Assembly: GCA_946481355.1 (NCBI GenBank)
Contig: CAMLNH010000028.1
Location: forward strand, 1 to 13,275
Length of the DNA: 13,275 nucleotides
Source of the DNA: an uncultured Curvibacter sp.
Lineage (GTDB): Bacteria; Pseudomonadota; Gammaproteobacteria; Burkholderiales; Burkholderiaceae
Reading direction: 5' to 3'
Positions 1 to 5,780 of this stretch are shown here, one piece after another (within the stretch, counting starts at the first letter, position 1; the number at the start of each line of letters is the position of its first letter). The position numbers and the translations under genes were made by a program. The notes under the pieces were generated by a model that worked only from the letters and a program-made list of their open reading frames with translations, was not told the origin of the DNA and made no database searches.

Positions 1-488
1 TCCTCGCACTGCAGCAGCAGGATGTCGGGGCAGCCCAGGGTGTCGGGCGGGCAGCTGTGCACCAGCTTTCTCTCGATGTGGCGTACCGTGTCGTAGCCGA
101 AATAGCCGGCCAGCCCCCCGCAGAAACGCGGCAGACCGGGCTGCAGGGCCACCTTGAAACGCTGGTGGTAGCTGGCCACGAAGTCCAGCGGGTTGCCGCG
201 GGCAGTTTCCACCACCTGGCCGTCGGTCACCACCTCGGTCACGGCCTCGTCGCCGAAACCGCGCGAACGCACCAGGGTGCGCGCGGGCAGGCCGATGAAG
301 CTGTAGCGGCCGAAACGTTCACCGCCCACCACGGATTCGAGCAGGAAGCTGTGGCGGCCACCGTCCTGGGCGTGGGCCAGCTTGAGATAAAGGGAGAGCG
401 GTGTCTCCAGGTCGGCAAAAGCCTGGGCCAGCAGGGGGATGCGGTTGTAGCCCTGGCGGGCCCGCTCCTTGAATTCGGATTCGGTCAT
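1..488 (-). CDS. trpE: Anthranilate synthase component I, N-terminal part (runs off the left edge)
   Basis: Large subunit of anthranilate synthase, which makes anthranilate from chorismate as the first step of tryptophan synthesis in the cytoplasm. Only the first 162 codons lie in the window. The protein opens MTESEFKERARQGYNRIPLL and carries the LLES motif (residues 49-52), part of the tryptophan feedback site in this family, followed by GGERFGRYSFIG and later FCGGLAGYFGYD, all typical of betaproteobacterial TrpE. The catalytic C-terminal half is outside. The start is the ATG at 488-486, with a CGGAG ribosome-binding site at 503-499, 10 nt upstream. The gene is preceded by a long leader containing a Trp-rich small ORF, so attenuation is a likely control. 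In Burkholderiales trpE commonly lies just after rpe-gph; here gph is not between them. Identity is very secure; the family name comes from sequence recognition, not a search. Confidence 0.95.
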   Translation of the reverse strand, partial: MTESEFKERARQGYNRIPLLAQAFADLETPLSLYLKLAHAQDGGRHSFLLESVVGGERFGRYSFIGLPARTLVRSRGFGDEAVTEVVTDGQVVETARGNPLDFVASYHQRFKVALQPGLPRFCGGLAGYFGYDTVRHIERKLVHSCPPDTLGCPDILLLQCE

Positions 489-696
489 CACGGAAAAACT
501 CCGGTTCGGCGCCGGGCTTTGCCATGCGCCTGGCACCACTGGGCGCCATGATCATTCGGTGCCCTGCCAGGGACAGGGCGAAGGGGAAGACCGGGCTGGG
601 AGACGCCAGCGGGCCTCAGGTCGCGGCAGACCAGCGACGCCAGGGCCAGGCTCCCCGGTCGCTGCAACCTGTGCTGATGAGGCGGTGAATGAACAT
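489..696 (-). promoter_or_regulatory. trpE leader with candidate attenuator and alternative hairpins
   Basis: This 208-nt stretch upstream of trpE holds a Trp-codon-rich leader ORF (616-696) followed by several perfect inverted repeats. Arms 658-664 and 632-638 pair over 7 bp; 634-638 can instead pair with 620-624. Downstream, 561-566 pairs with 574-579 (6 bp, 7-nt loop), and 558-563 pairs with 532-537. Close to trpE, 526-530 pairs with 508-512 with an inner 3-bp stem (521-523 with 515-517) around an AAA loop; a smaller CCGG/CCGG stem (512-515 with 501-504) ends two bases before a run of five U (498-494). Several pairs are mutually exclusive, as expected for attenuation. No hairpin is joined to a long U tract in the classic way, so premature termination, ribosome-binding-site masking or Rho-dependent control all remain possible. 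Confidence 0.5.
616..696 (-). CDS. trpL: Putative trp leader peptide, 26 residues, three Trp codons
   Basis: A short ORF on the same strand as trpE, ATG at 696-694 and TGA at 618-616, ending 127 bp before the trpE start. It encodes 26 residues beginning MFIHRLISTG. Trp codons (TGG) occur at codons 17, 19 and 22 (648-646, 642-640, 633-631), in the local context AWPWRRW. Clustered Trp codons in a small ORF directly upstream of trpE are the hallmark of transcription attenuation leaders. There is no Shine-Dalgarno sequence before the ATG, but a -10-like TAAACT at 709-704 would place the transcription start at or within a base or two of the A of the ATG, so the ORF may be translated from a leaderless mRNA, as is known for trpL of Sinorhizobium meliloti. 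The ORF itself is seen; its role is inferred from position and composition. Confidence 0.6.
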   Translation of the reverse strand: MFIHRLISTGCSDRGAWPWRRWSAAT

Positions 697-703
697 GGAG
701 GCC

Positions 704-733
704 AGTTTAGCAAAGCCGCCCGCCTCCAGATAA
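704..733 (-). promoter_or_regulatory. Candidate promoter for the trpL-trpE transcript
   Basis: Reading the minus strand, a -10-like hexamer TAAACT (709-704) lies 18 bp after a weak -35-like TTATCT (733-728). A start 7-8 nt downstream falls at about 697-696, on the first base of the trpL ATG. The -35 match is poor (3 of 6), so the promoter is only moderately supported. Confidence 0.35.
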
Positions 734-741
734 ACCCTGAA

Positions 742-768
742 TGGACACCCCGGGGGGTCTGGGATAAT
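742..768 (+). promoter_or_regulatory. Candidate promoter of the chalcone-isomerase-like gene
   Basis: A TGGACA -35-like hexamer (742-747, 5 of 6 to TTGACA) and a GATAAT -10 (763-768, 5 of 6 to TATAAT) stand 15 bp apart, in an otherwise GC-rich region that becomes AT-rich after 763. The spacing is shorter than the 17-bp optimum, which suggests a weak promoter or one helped by an activator. The predicted start, around 775, is just before the palindrome at 780-791. The spacer contains a near-perfect 16-bp palindrome (744-759). Confidence 0.45.
744..759. promoter_or_regulatory. 16-bp near-palindrome inside the promoter spacer
   Basis: GACACCCCGGGGGGTC is an inverted repeat with one mismatched pair (747/756) and no spacer. 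It starts within the -35 hexamer and ends three bases before the -10 of the chalcone-isomerase-like gene, a position where a bound protein would block or remodel the promoter. GC-rich palindromes arise easily in this genome, so it may be fortuitous. Confidence 0.25.
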
Positions 769-779
769 CAAATTAAAAC

Positions 780-791
780 GAACGGTCGTTC
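780..791. promoter_or_regulatory. Palindromic operator candidate (GAACG-GT-CGTTC)
   Basis: A perfect inverted repeat with 5-bp arms and a 2-bp centre lies between the predicted transcription start (about 775) and the ribosome-binding site (797-801) of the chalcone-isomerase-like gene. The sequence resembles operators bound by TetR/AcrR-family repressors, many of which carry an ACGnnCG-like core. Its place just downstream of the -10 is typical of a repressor site. No regulator gene of that family is in the window, so the binder would be encoded elsewhere. Confidence 0.45.
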
Positions 792-809
792 TATTTGGAG
801 GTATTTCTC

Positions 810-1391
810 ATGTGGTTCGCTTTCCGCCCCGCCTTGTTTACCTTGCTGCTGGGCGCCAGCCTGCAGGTCTGTGCCCTGGAGGTGGGTGGCGTCAATTTCC
901 CGCCGCAGGTCGATGTCAACGGCAGCGCCCTGCAACTCAATGGCGCCGGGCTGCGCTACAAGGCCGTCTTCAAGGTCTATGCGGCCGGCCTGTACACCCC
1001 GCGCAAGGCCGGCTCGCTGGAAGAGATCCTCAAGACGCCCGGCCCCAAGCGCATGAGCATCACCATGCTGCGCGAGATCGATGCGGCCGAACTGGGCAAG
1101 CTGTTTTCCCGCGGCATGGAGGACAACATGGACCGCGCGGCCTTTGCCCAGCTCATCCCGGGCATCCTGCGCATGAGCCAGATCTTCTCGGATCACAAGA
1201 AGCTGCAGGCCGGTGACAATTTCACGCTGGACTGGGTGCCCAACCAGGGCCTGCTGATCTCGGTCAAGGGCAAGCCCCAGGGCGCGCCCTTCAAGGAGCC
1301 CGAGTTCTTTGCCGCTCTGATGGGCATCTGGCTGGGCAAGTCGCCGGCCGACTGGCAGCTCAAGAACGCGCTGCTGGACATCAAGTCCTGA
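810..1391 (+). CDS. Secreted chalcone-isomerase-like domain protein
   Basis: A 193-residue protein with an N-terminal signal peptide (about residues 1-22, positively charged start then FTLLLGASLQVCA), so it should be exported to the periplasm. The rest matches the bacterial chalcone isomerase-like family: EVGGVNFPPQV near the start, LRYKAVFKVYAAGLY (residues 48-62), KRMSITMLREID (80-91), FSRGMEDN (99-106) and the C-terminal MGIWLGKSPADWQLKNALL. These bacterial proteins share the plant enzyme's fold, but no flavonoid-cyclising activity should be assumed. The ATG at 810 is chosen because GGAGG (797-801) sits 8 nt upstream; an in-frame TTG at 795 would overlap that site. Its 3' end overlaps the convergent GGDEF-EAL gene by 11 bp. 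A likely operator precedes it. Confidence 0.85.
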   Translation: MWFAFRPALFTLLLGASLQVCALEVGGVNFPPQVDVNGSALQLNGAGLRYKAVFKVYAAGLYTPRKAGSLEEILKTPGPKRMSITMLREIDAAELGKLFSRGMEDNMDRAAFAQLIPGILRMSQIFSDHKKLQAGDNFTLDWVPNQGLLISVKGKPQGAPFKEPEFFAALMGIWLGKSPADWQLKNALLDIKS

Positions 1392-4300
1392 GCGCCCACT
1401 GCTCCAGGTCGCGCGCATTGAGCGGGCGACTGTAGAGATAGCCCTGCCCCTTGCCGCAACCGAGCCGGGCCATGAGCGCGGCCTGCTCGGCCGTCTCGAT
1501 GCCCTCGGCCACGGTCTGCAGGCCCAGGGTCTGAGCCATGCGGATCGTCGCCTCGATCATCACACGGTGGTAGTCGCTCTGCGGCGCCAGGCTCACGAAG
1601 GAGCGGTCGATCTTGACCTGGTTGACCGGCAGCTCGTGCAGGCAGGACAGCGAGGAATAGCCGGTACCGAAGTCGTCCAGCGCGAGCGACACACCCAGGG
1701 CCCGGATCTCGCGCAGCACGGACTGCACGCCCTCGTCCTGCGCGGCCAGGCTTTCCGTCACCTCCAGCATCAGCGCGCCCGGCGTCAGGCCGCTGCCATA
1801 GAGCAGCTCCGACAGCTTGGCAGCGAAGCCGGGCTGGCGCAGCTGGGCCCGTGACAGATTGACCGACACCGTCTCGGGCGCGCGTACGCCGAGCAGGGCC
1901 CGCAGACGCACCAGCTCATGGCAGGCGGTCTGCAACACGAACTCGCCCAGCTTGCCGATCATGCCCGTGGCCTCGGCCACCGGAATGAAGGTCAGCGGCG
2001 ACACCGCCCCGCGCTGCGGATGCTGCCAGCGTGCCAGCGCCTCCACCCCCACCAACCGCCCGTTCACGAGGTCGATCATGGGCTGGTAGACCACGTGGAT
2101 CTCACCCTTGTCGATGGCCTGGCGCAGATCGTTCTCCAGCTCCACGTCGTCGTGCACCCGCTTGCGCATCGAGGGTTCGAACATTTCGTAGCGCCCGCGG
2201 CCCTGGCGCTTGGCCTCGTACATGGCGATGTCGGCGTCACGCAGCACGCTGTCCGGGTCATCGGCCATGTGGGCCGTGGTCACGATGCCGATGCTGGCCG
2301 TGGAGCTCACGCGGTGCGGCCCGATCTGGTAGGGCTCAGCCAGCACCTCCAGCAGGCGCGCGGCCACCACCTGGGCGTCGAGGTCACCGCGGATGTTGTC
2401 GAGCAGCACCACGAACTCGTCACCGCCGATGCGCGCGGCCATCTGGTGAAAGTCGCTGGTCTGCACGAAGGCGTCGCCCGGCCGCAGACTGTCCTCCAGC
2501 CGCGCGGCGATCTGGCGCAGCAGCTCGTCACCGACCGAATGGCCCAGGGTGTCGTTGACCTGCTTGAAGCGGTCGAAGTCCATGAAGAGCACGGCAAAGC
2601 AGTAGCCCGGCTGCGCCTTGGCACGCTGGATCGAGGCGTGCACACGGTGCAGCAGCTCGATGCGGTTGGGCAGACGCGTGAGGCTGTCGGTGCGTGCGCT
2701 CTGGCGCAGCTGCTCCTCCAGCTCCTTCTGGGCATTGATGTCGTAGCAGATGCCGGCCATGCGCAGGGCGCGTCCATTGCCGTCGCGCGCCACCACCGTG
2801 CCGCTGAACAGCGTCCACATCCAGCGCCCGCTGCCATGGCGCAGGCGCACTTCCCAGTGCAGAGGCTGGTGCGAATCGCGCAGATTGGTGCGGATGGCCC
2901 ATTTCCAGCCTTCTCGGTCGTCGGCGTGGATCAGGTTGTAGAACACGTCCGAGTCCAGATGCAGCTCGCCCGGCCCGTAGCCGAACAGGGCGTAGAGCCG
3001 GTCGTTCACGTCCATCTTGCCGCTGTCGATGTCCCAGTGCCAGACCCCGAGCGACGCGCTCTCGATGGCCAGGGTCAGCAGCTGCTGCTGGTCGCGCTGC
3101 TGCGTCACGTCGACCATGCTCGACACCACGCCGGTCATGTGGCCCGCAGCATCGCGCAGCGGCTGGGTATTGACCAGCAGCCAGCGCAGATTGCCGTCAG
3201 GCATCATGAGACCGATGGACTCCCCGCGCAGGCCCTGACCCGTGCGCAGGGTGCGCACGCTGGGTCGTTCGCTGACCGGGTAGGGTGAAAGGTCGTCGCG
3301 CACCGCAATCCCTTCGCGTGCCAGCCCCTCACGCACCGCCAGCTCGCTGCTGGACATGCCCAGCATGTCGGCGGCGGCCGTGTTGCTTTCCATGACCTTG
3401 CCGTCGATGTCCTGCAGCACCACGCCGACGGGTAGCGCATCGAGCAGGGTGCGCATGCGCACACGCTGGTTCATGCCGTCGGTGATGTCGCTGGCCACGA
3501 TGGTGAAACCCTGCAGGAAGCCCTGTGCATCGTGGATGGGCTGGTAGTCGACATCGAGCCAGACCTCCTGGCCGTCGCGGCCGCGGTGCATGAGCTCGAC
3601 CCGTACCGGCAGGCCCATGTCCAGCTCGGCCAGCAGACGAGCCATCTCGTCGGGATCGTTGTGCTCATTGACGCGCAGCAGGGCCGAGTGCTGGCCCAGC
3701 ACCTGCGCACGCGTGCGCCCCTTGCCGCGCAGGAAGGCATCGTTGCACCAGAGCACGCGGCGCTCCCGGTCGACCACGGCCACCCAGTTGGAGGTGCGCT
3801 CCGCCACCAGCGCCAGGCGTTGCAACTCGGCCGACTGGCGCGCGAAATCCTCGCCCTGGCGCTGGACGAAGCGCACCAGCGGTTCGGCCACGCCGAACAG
3901 CAGCAGCAGCAGCAGGGCGGCCGTGACCAGGGCCGACAGCTGGATGCCATGCAGCATGTCCTGGGCCCGCTCCTGTGCAGCCAGCTGCAACTCGTCGACC
4001 ATGCTCTGGGTGGTCAGCCAGAACGACTCCAGCTCGGTTTGCAGAAACTGGCCTGCGGTGCGCCGCTGCGCGGCATCGACGCGATCCACCAGCCAGAGCA
4101 GGGTCTGGGCCCGGTACCAGACCCGTTCGCGCCGGTCCTGCCACTCGAAGATGGCCTGGCGCAGCTGCACCCGTCCGGACTGCTGCCACACCCCCTGGCG
4201 GGCCAGCAGCTCGTCCAGCAGCGCGGCCTGGGTCTGGGTCTGGGTCACCGTCTCGCTCAGGGCATTGACGGTCTCCTCGGTGATACCGGTCCCGGCGTCC

Positions 4301-4587
4301 AGCCGGGTCAGCAGCATCAGCATGCGCTGGATCTGGGTGCTCTGGGTCGCGGCGACACGGATGATCTCCGCGTCGGCCTGCCGCACGCGCTCGGCCTGCG
4401 CGAGCTGACGGCTCTGCCAGTAGGCCAGCACACCCACCACGAGCAGCACCACGTACAGGGCGGTACGCACCCAGCGGTGGACCTGCTGCGCATCGCGGCC
4501 GGCATGCCGGCCATGGACCACCCATTCCAGCACCCGGCGCCCGAAGGACACGGGAGCAGATGCAAGGGGTGGATCGCTGGGATTCAT
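1381..4587 (-). CDS. Membrane sensor protein with three PAS domains, GGDEF and EAL (c-di-GMP synthesis/breakdown)
   Basis: A 1068-residue inner-membrane signalling protein. A transmembrane helix at about 41-57 and another at 217-234 bracket a helical periplasmic sensor region (58-215). Three PAS-type domains follow (about 253-370, 377-495, 500-622), then GGDEF (about 625-805) and EAL (about 812-1060). The GGDEF signature at 721-725 is intact, so diguanylate cyclase activity is plausible; the RxxD inhibitory site expected five residues earlier is absent (DFHQ at 712-715). The EAL domain keeps its metal and catalytic residues: E849 of EAL, N910, E942, D971-D972 of DDFGTGYSS, K992, E1028 and Q1048, so it should hydrolyse c-di-GMP. 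Which activity dominates cannot be read from sequence. It lies 77 bp downstream of rpe on the same strand and may be partly co-transcribed. No strong ribosome-binding site precedes the ATG at 4587. The ligand of the sensor is unknown. Confidence 0.93.
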   Translation of the reverse strand: MNPSDPPLASAPVSFGRRVLEWVVHGRHAGRDAQQVHRWVRTALYVVLLVVGVLAYWQSRQLAQAERVRQADAEIIRVAATQSTQIQRMLMLLTRLDAGTGITEETVNALSETVTQTQTQAALLDELLARQGVWQQSGRVQLRQAIFEWQDRRERVWYRAQTLLWLVDRVDAAQRRTAGQFLQTELESFWLTTQSMVDELQLAAQERAQDMLHGIQLSALVTAALLLLLLFGVAEPLVRFVQRQGEDFARQSAELQRLALVAERTSNWVAVVDRERRVLWCNDAFLRGKGRTRAQVLGQHSALLRVNEHNDPDEMARLLAELDMGLPVRVELMHRGRDGQEVWLDVDYQPIHDAQGFLQGFTIVASDITDGMNQRVRMRTLLDALPVGVVLQDIDGKVMESNTAAADMLGMSSSELAVREGLAREGIAVRDDLSPYPVSERPSVRTLRTGQGLRGESIGLMMPDGNLRWLLVNTQPLRDAAGHMTGVVSSMVDVTQQRDQQQLLTLAIESASLGVWHWDIDSGKMDVNDRLYALFGYGPGELHLDSDVFYNLIHADDREGWKWAIRTNLRDSHQPLHWEVRLRHGSGRWMWTLFSGTVVARDGNGRALRMAGICYDINAQKELEEQLRQSARTDSLTRLPNRIELLHRVHASIQRAKAQPGYCFAVLFMDFDRFKQVNDTLGHSVGDELLRQIAARLEDSLRPGDAFVQTSDFHQMAARIGGDEFVVLLDNIRGDLDAQVVAARLLEVLAEPYQIGPHRVSSTASIGIVTTAHMADDPDSVLRDADIAMYEAKRQGRGRYEMFEPSMRKRVHDDVELENDLRQAIDKGEIHVVYQPMIDLVNGRLVGVEALARWQHPQRGAVSPLTFIPVAEATGMIGKLGEFVLQTACHELVRLRALLGVRAPETVSVNLSRAQLRQPGFAAKLSELLYGSGLTPGALMLEVTESLAAQDEGVQSVLREIRALGVSLALDDFGTGYSSLSCLHELPVNQVKIDRSFVSLAPQSDYHRVMIEATIRMAQTLGLQTVAEGIETAEQAALMARLGCGKGQGYLYSRPLNARDLEQWALRT
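3898..3915. repeat. (CAG)6 trinucleotide run in the second transmembrane helix
   Basis: Six perfect CAG units, read as CTG on the coding strand, encode the six leucines at residues 225-230 of the GGDEF-EAL sensor. A run of identical triplets could change length by slippage, which would alter the transmembrane helix without shifting the frame. It is most simply explained by codon bias for leucine. Confidence 0.4.
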
Positions 4588-4664
4588 GAGGAACTCGGCA
4601 CCGGGGGTGACGATGGGGCTCGGCTGCGTCCGGAGGGAAAGCGCCGCCGCTGTCCCCGTCAGGC

Positions 4665-5345
4665 TCAGGCCAGGGCCTGGCGCATGGACTGGATCACCGT
4701 GCGGTAATCCGGCTTGCCGAAGATGGCGCTGCCGGCCACGAAGGTGTCGGCCCCGGCATCGGCCACGCGGCGGATGTTGTCAGCCTTGATGCCGCCGTCG
4801 ACCTCCAGGCGGATGTCCCTGCCCGAGGCCTCGATGCGCTTGCGCGCGGCCTCGACCTTGCGCAACGCGGTATCGATGAAGCCCTGGCCGCCAAAGCCCG
4901 GGTTCACGCTCATGATGAGGATGAGGTCGATGTCCTCGATCAGCCAGTCCAGCACGTCCAGCGGCGCAGCCGGGTTGAACACCAGGCCGGCCTGGCAGCC
5001 CGCGGCCTTGATGGCCTGCACGCTGCGGTGCGCGTGGGCAGACGCGTCCGGGTGGAAGCTGATCAGGTCGGCGCCGGCCTGGGCAAAGGCCGCGGCCAGC
5101 GCGTCCACGGGCTGCACCATCAAGTGCACGTCGATGGGCACGGCCCGGCCGTCGGCGGTCTTCGCATGCGGTTTGAGGGCCTGGCAGACCATGGGGCCGA
5201 AGGTCAGGTTGGGCACGTAATGGTTGTCCATCACGTCGAAGTGGATCCAGTCGGCGCCGGCGGCGATGACGTTGCGCACCTCTTCTCCCAGGCGGGCGAA
5301 ATCGGCCGAGAGAATGGAGGGGGCAATGCGGTAGGTTTTGCTCAT
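4665..5345 (-). CDS. rpe: Ribulose-phosphate 3-epimerase
   Basis: Cytoplasmic TIM-barrel enzyme interconverting ribulose 5-phosphate and xylulose 5-phosphate in the pentose phosphate pathway and Calvin cycle. The 226-residue length is normal. Family motifs are all present: [15 protein letters not shown] at the start with S10, the metal-site H35 and D37 in [20 protein letters not shown]74 in [16 protein letters not shown] (145-154), and D183 in [10 protein letters not shown], with the phosphate loop VAGSAIFG near the end. The ATG at 5345 gives the usual [16 protein letters not shown] start. The gene is divergent from apaG with only 35 bp between the two starts, a classical betaproteobacterial arrangement. 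The phosphoglycolate phosphatase gene gph, which commonly follows rpe on this strand, is not here. Confidence 0.97.
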   Translation of the reverse strand: MSKTYRIAPSILSADFARLGEEVRNVIAAGADWIHFDVMDNHYVPNLTFGPMVCQALKPHAKTADGRAVPIDVHLMVQPVDALAAAFAQAGADLISFHPDASAHAHRSVQAIKAAGCQAGLVFNPAAPLDVLDWLIEDIDLILIMSVNPGFGGQGFIDTALRKVEAARKRIEASGRDIRLEVDGGIKADNIRRVADAGADTFVAGSAIFGKPDYRTVIQSMRQALA

Positions 5346-5380
5346 GCCGCTATTTTCGCAGGTAGGATGCCGGACTATAT

Positions 5381-5779
5381 ATGGCCAAGTACCAGATCCT
5401 CGTTGAAGTCCAGCCGCGCCACCTGCCCGAGCAATCCGCCCCCGACCAGGGCCTCTACGTCTTCGCCTACACCATCAGCATCACCAACACCGGCGAGGTG
5501 CCAGCCCAGCTGATCTCGCGCAGCTGGAACGTCAACGATGCCAACGGCCACACCGAAAAAGTGCGTGGCCTGGGCGTGGTCGGCCAGCAGCCTCTGCTGC
5601 AGCCCGGCACCACTTTCGAGTACACCAGCGGCACGCGCCTGCGCACCCCTACCGGCACCATGCACGGCAGCTACTTCTTCGTGGCCGAGGACGGCGAGCG
5701 CTTCGACGTCGACATTCCACTGTTCGTGCTGGATGCACTCAGCGGCAGCGGCGCGGGCGGCAACCGCACGCTGCACTGA
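5381..5779 (+). CDS. apaG: ApaG domain protein
   Basis: A 132-residue protein of the ApaG family, a fibronectin-III-like beta-sandwich fold. Enterobacterial mutants link it to Co2+/Mg2+ handling, but its molecular function is not settled. The diagnostic blocks are present: [13 protein letters not shown] (25-37), [33 protein letters not shown] and [12 protein letters not shown]. The ATG at 5381 gives the expected start [12 protein letters not shown]; an ATG at 5367 is out of frame. The nearest purine-rich site (AGGA, 5364-5367) is 13 nt away, further than ideal. The stop is one base before the start of the downstream membrane-protein gene, so the two are almost certainly co-transcribed. Confidence 0.95.
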   Translation: MAKYQILVEVQPRHLPEQSAPDQGLYVFAYTISITNTGEVPAQLISRSWNVNDANGHTEKVRGLGVVGQQPLLQPGTTFEYTSGTRLRTPTGTMHGSYFFVAEDGERFDVDIPLFVLDALSGSGAGGNRTLH

Positions 5780-5780
5780 G

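Noticed and set aside
561..579. Hairpin GCCCTG-N7-CAGGGC as a classical intrinsic terminator
   Set aside because: The stem is perfect but no U run follows on the minus strand; kept only as part of the candidate leader structure.
795..809. TTG start for the chalcone-isomerase-like gene
   Set aside because: It would use the ribosome-binding site itself as coding sequence; the ATG at 810 has GGAGG at the right distance and begins a good signal peptide.
1918..3288. Long plus-strand ORF (456 codons) opposite the GGDEF-EAL gene
   Set aside because: Its translation is His/Gln/Val-rich and resembles no family; it is the antisense of a strongly supported gene, a usual artefact of high-GC codon bias.
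4228..4245. Three tandem CTGGGT hexamers
   Set aside because: They encode the TQTQTQ stretch of the sensor region in frame; three short units are within what codon bias can produce.
4588..4664. Terminator or promoter between rpe and the GGDEF-EAL gene
   Set aside because: No hairpin with a T run and no convincing -35/-10 pair was seen in these 77 bp.
3532..4707. Plus-strand ORF of 391 codons opposite the sensor region and the rpe end
   Set aside because: Antisense shadow of the sensor gene with low-complexity composition and no ribosome-binding site or domain.
5538..5780. Upstream extension of the Gcr-family gene
   Set aside because: It lies wholly in another frame of apaG; the ATG at 5781, right after the apaG stop, is the reasonable start.
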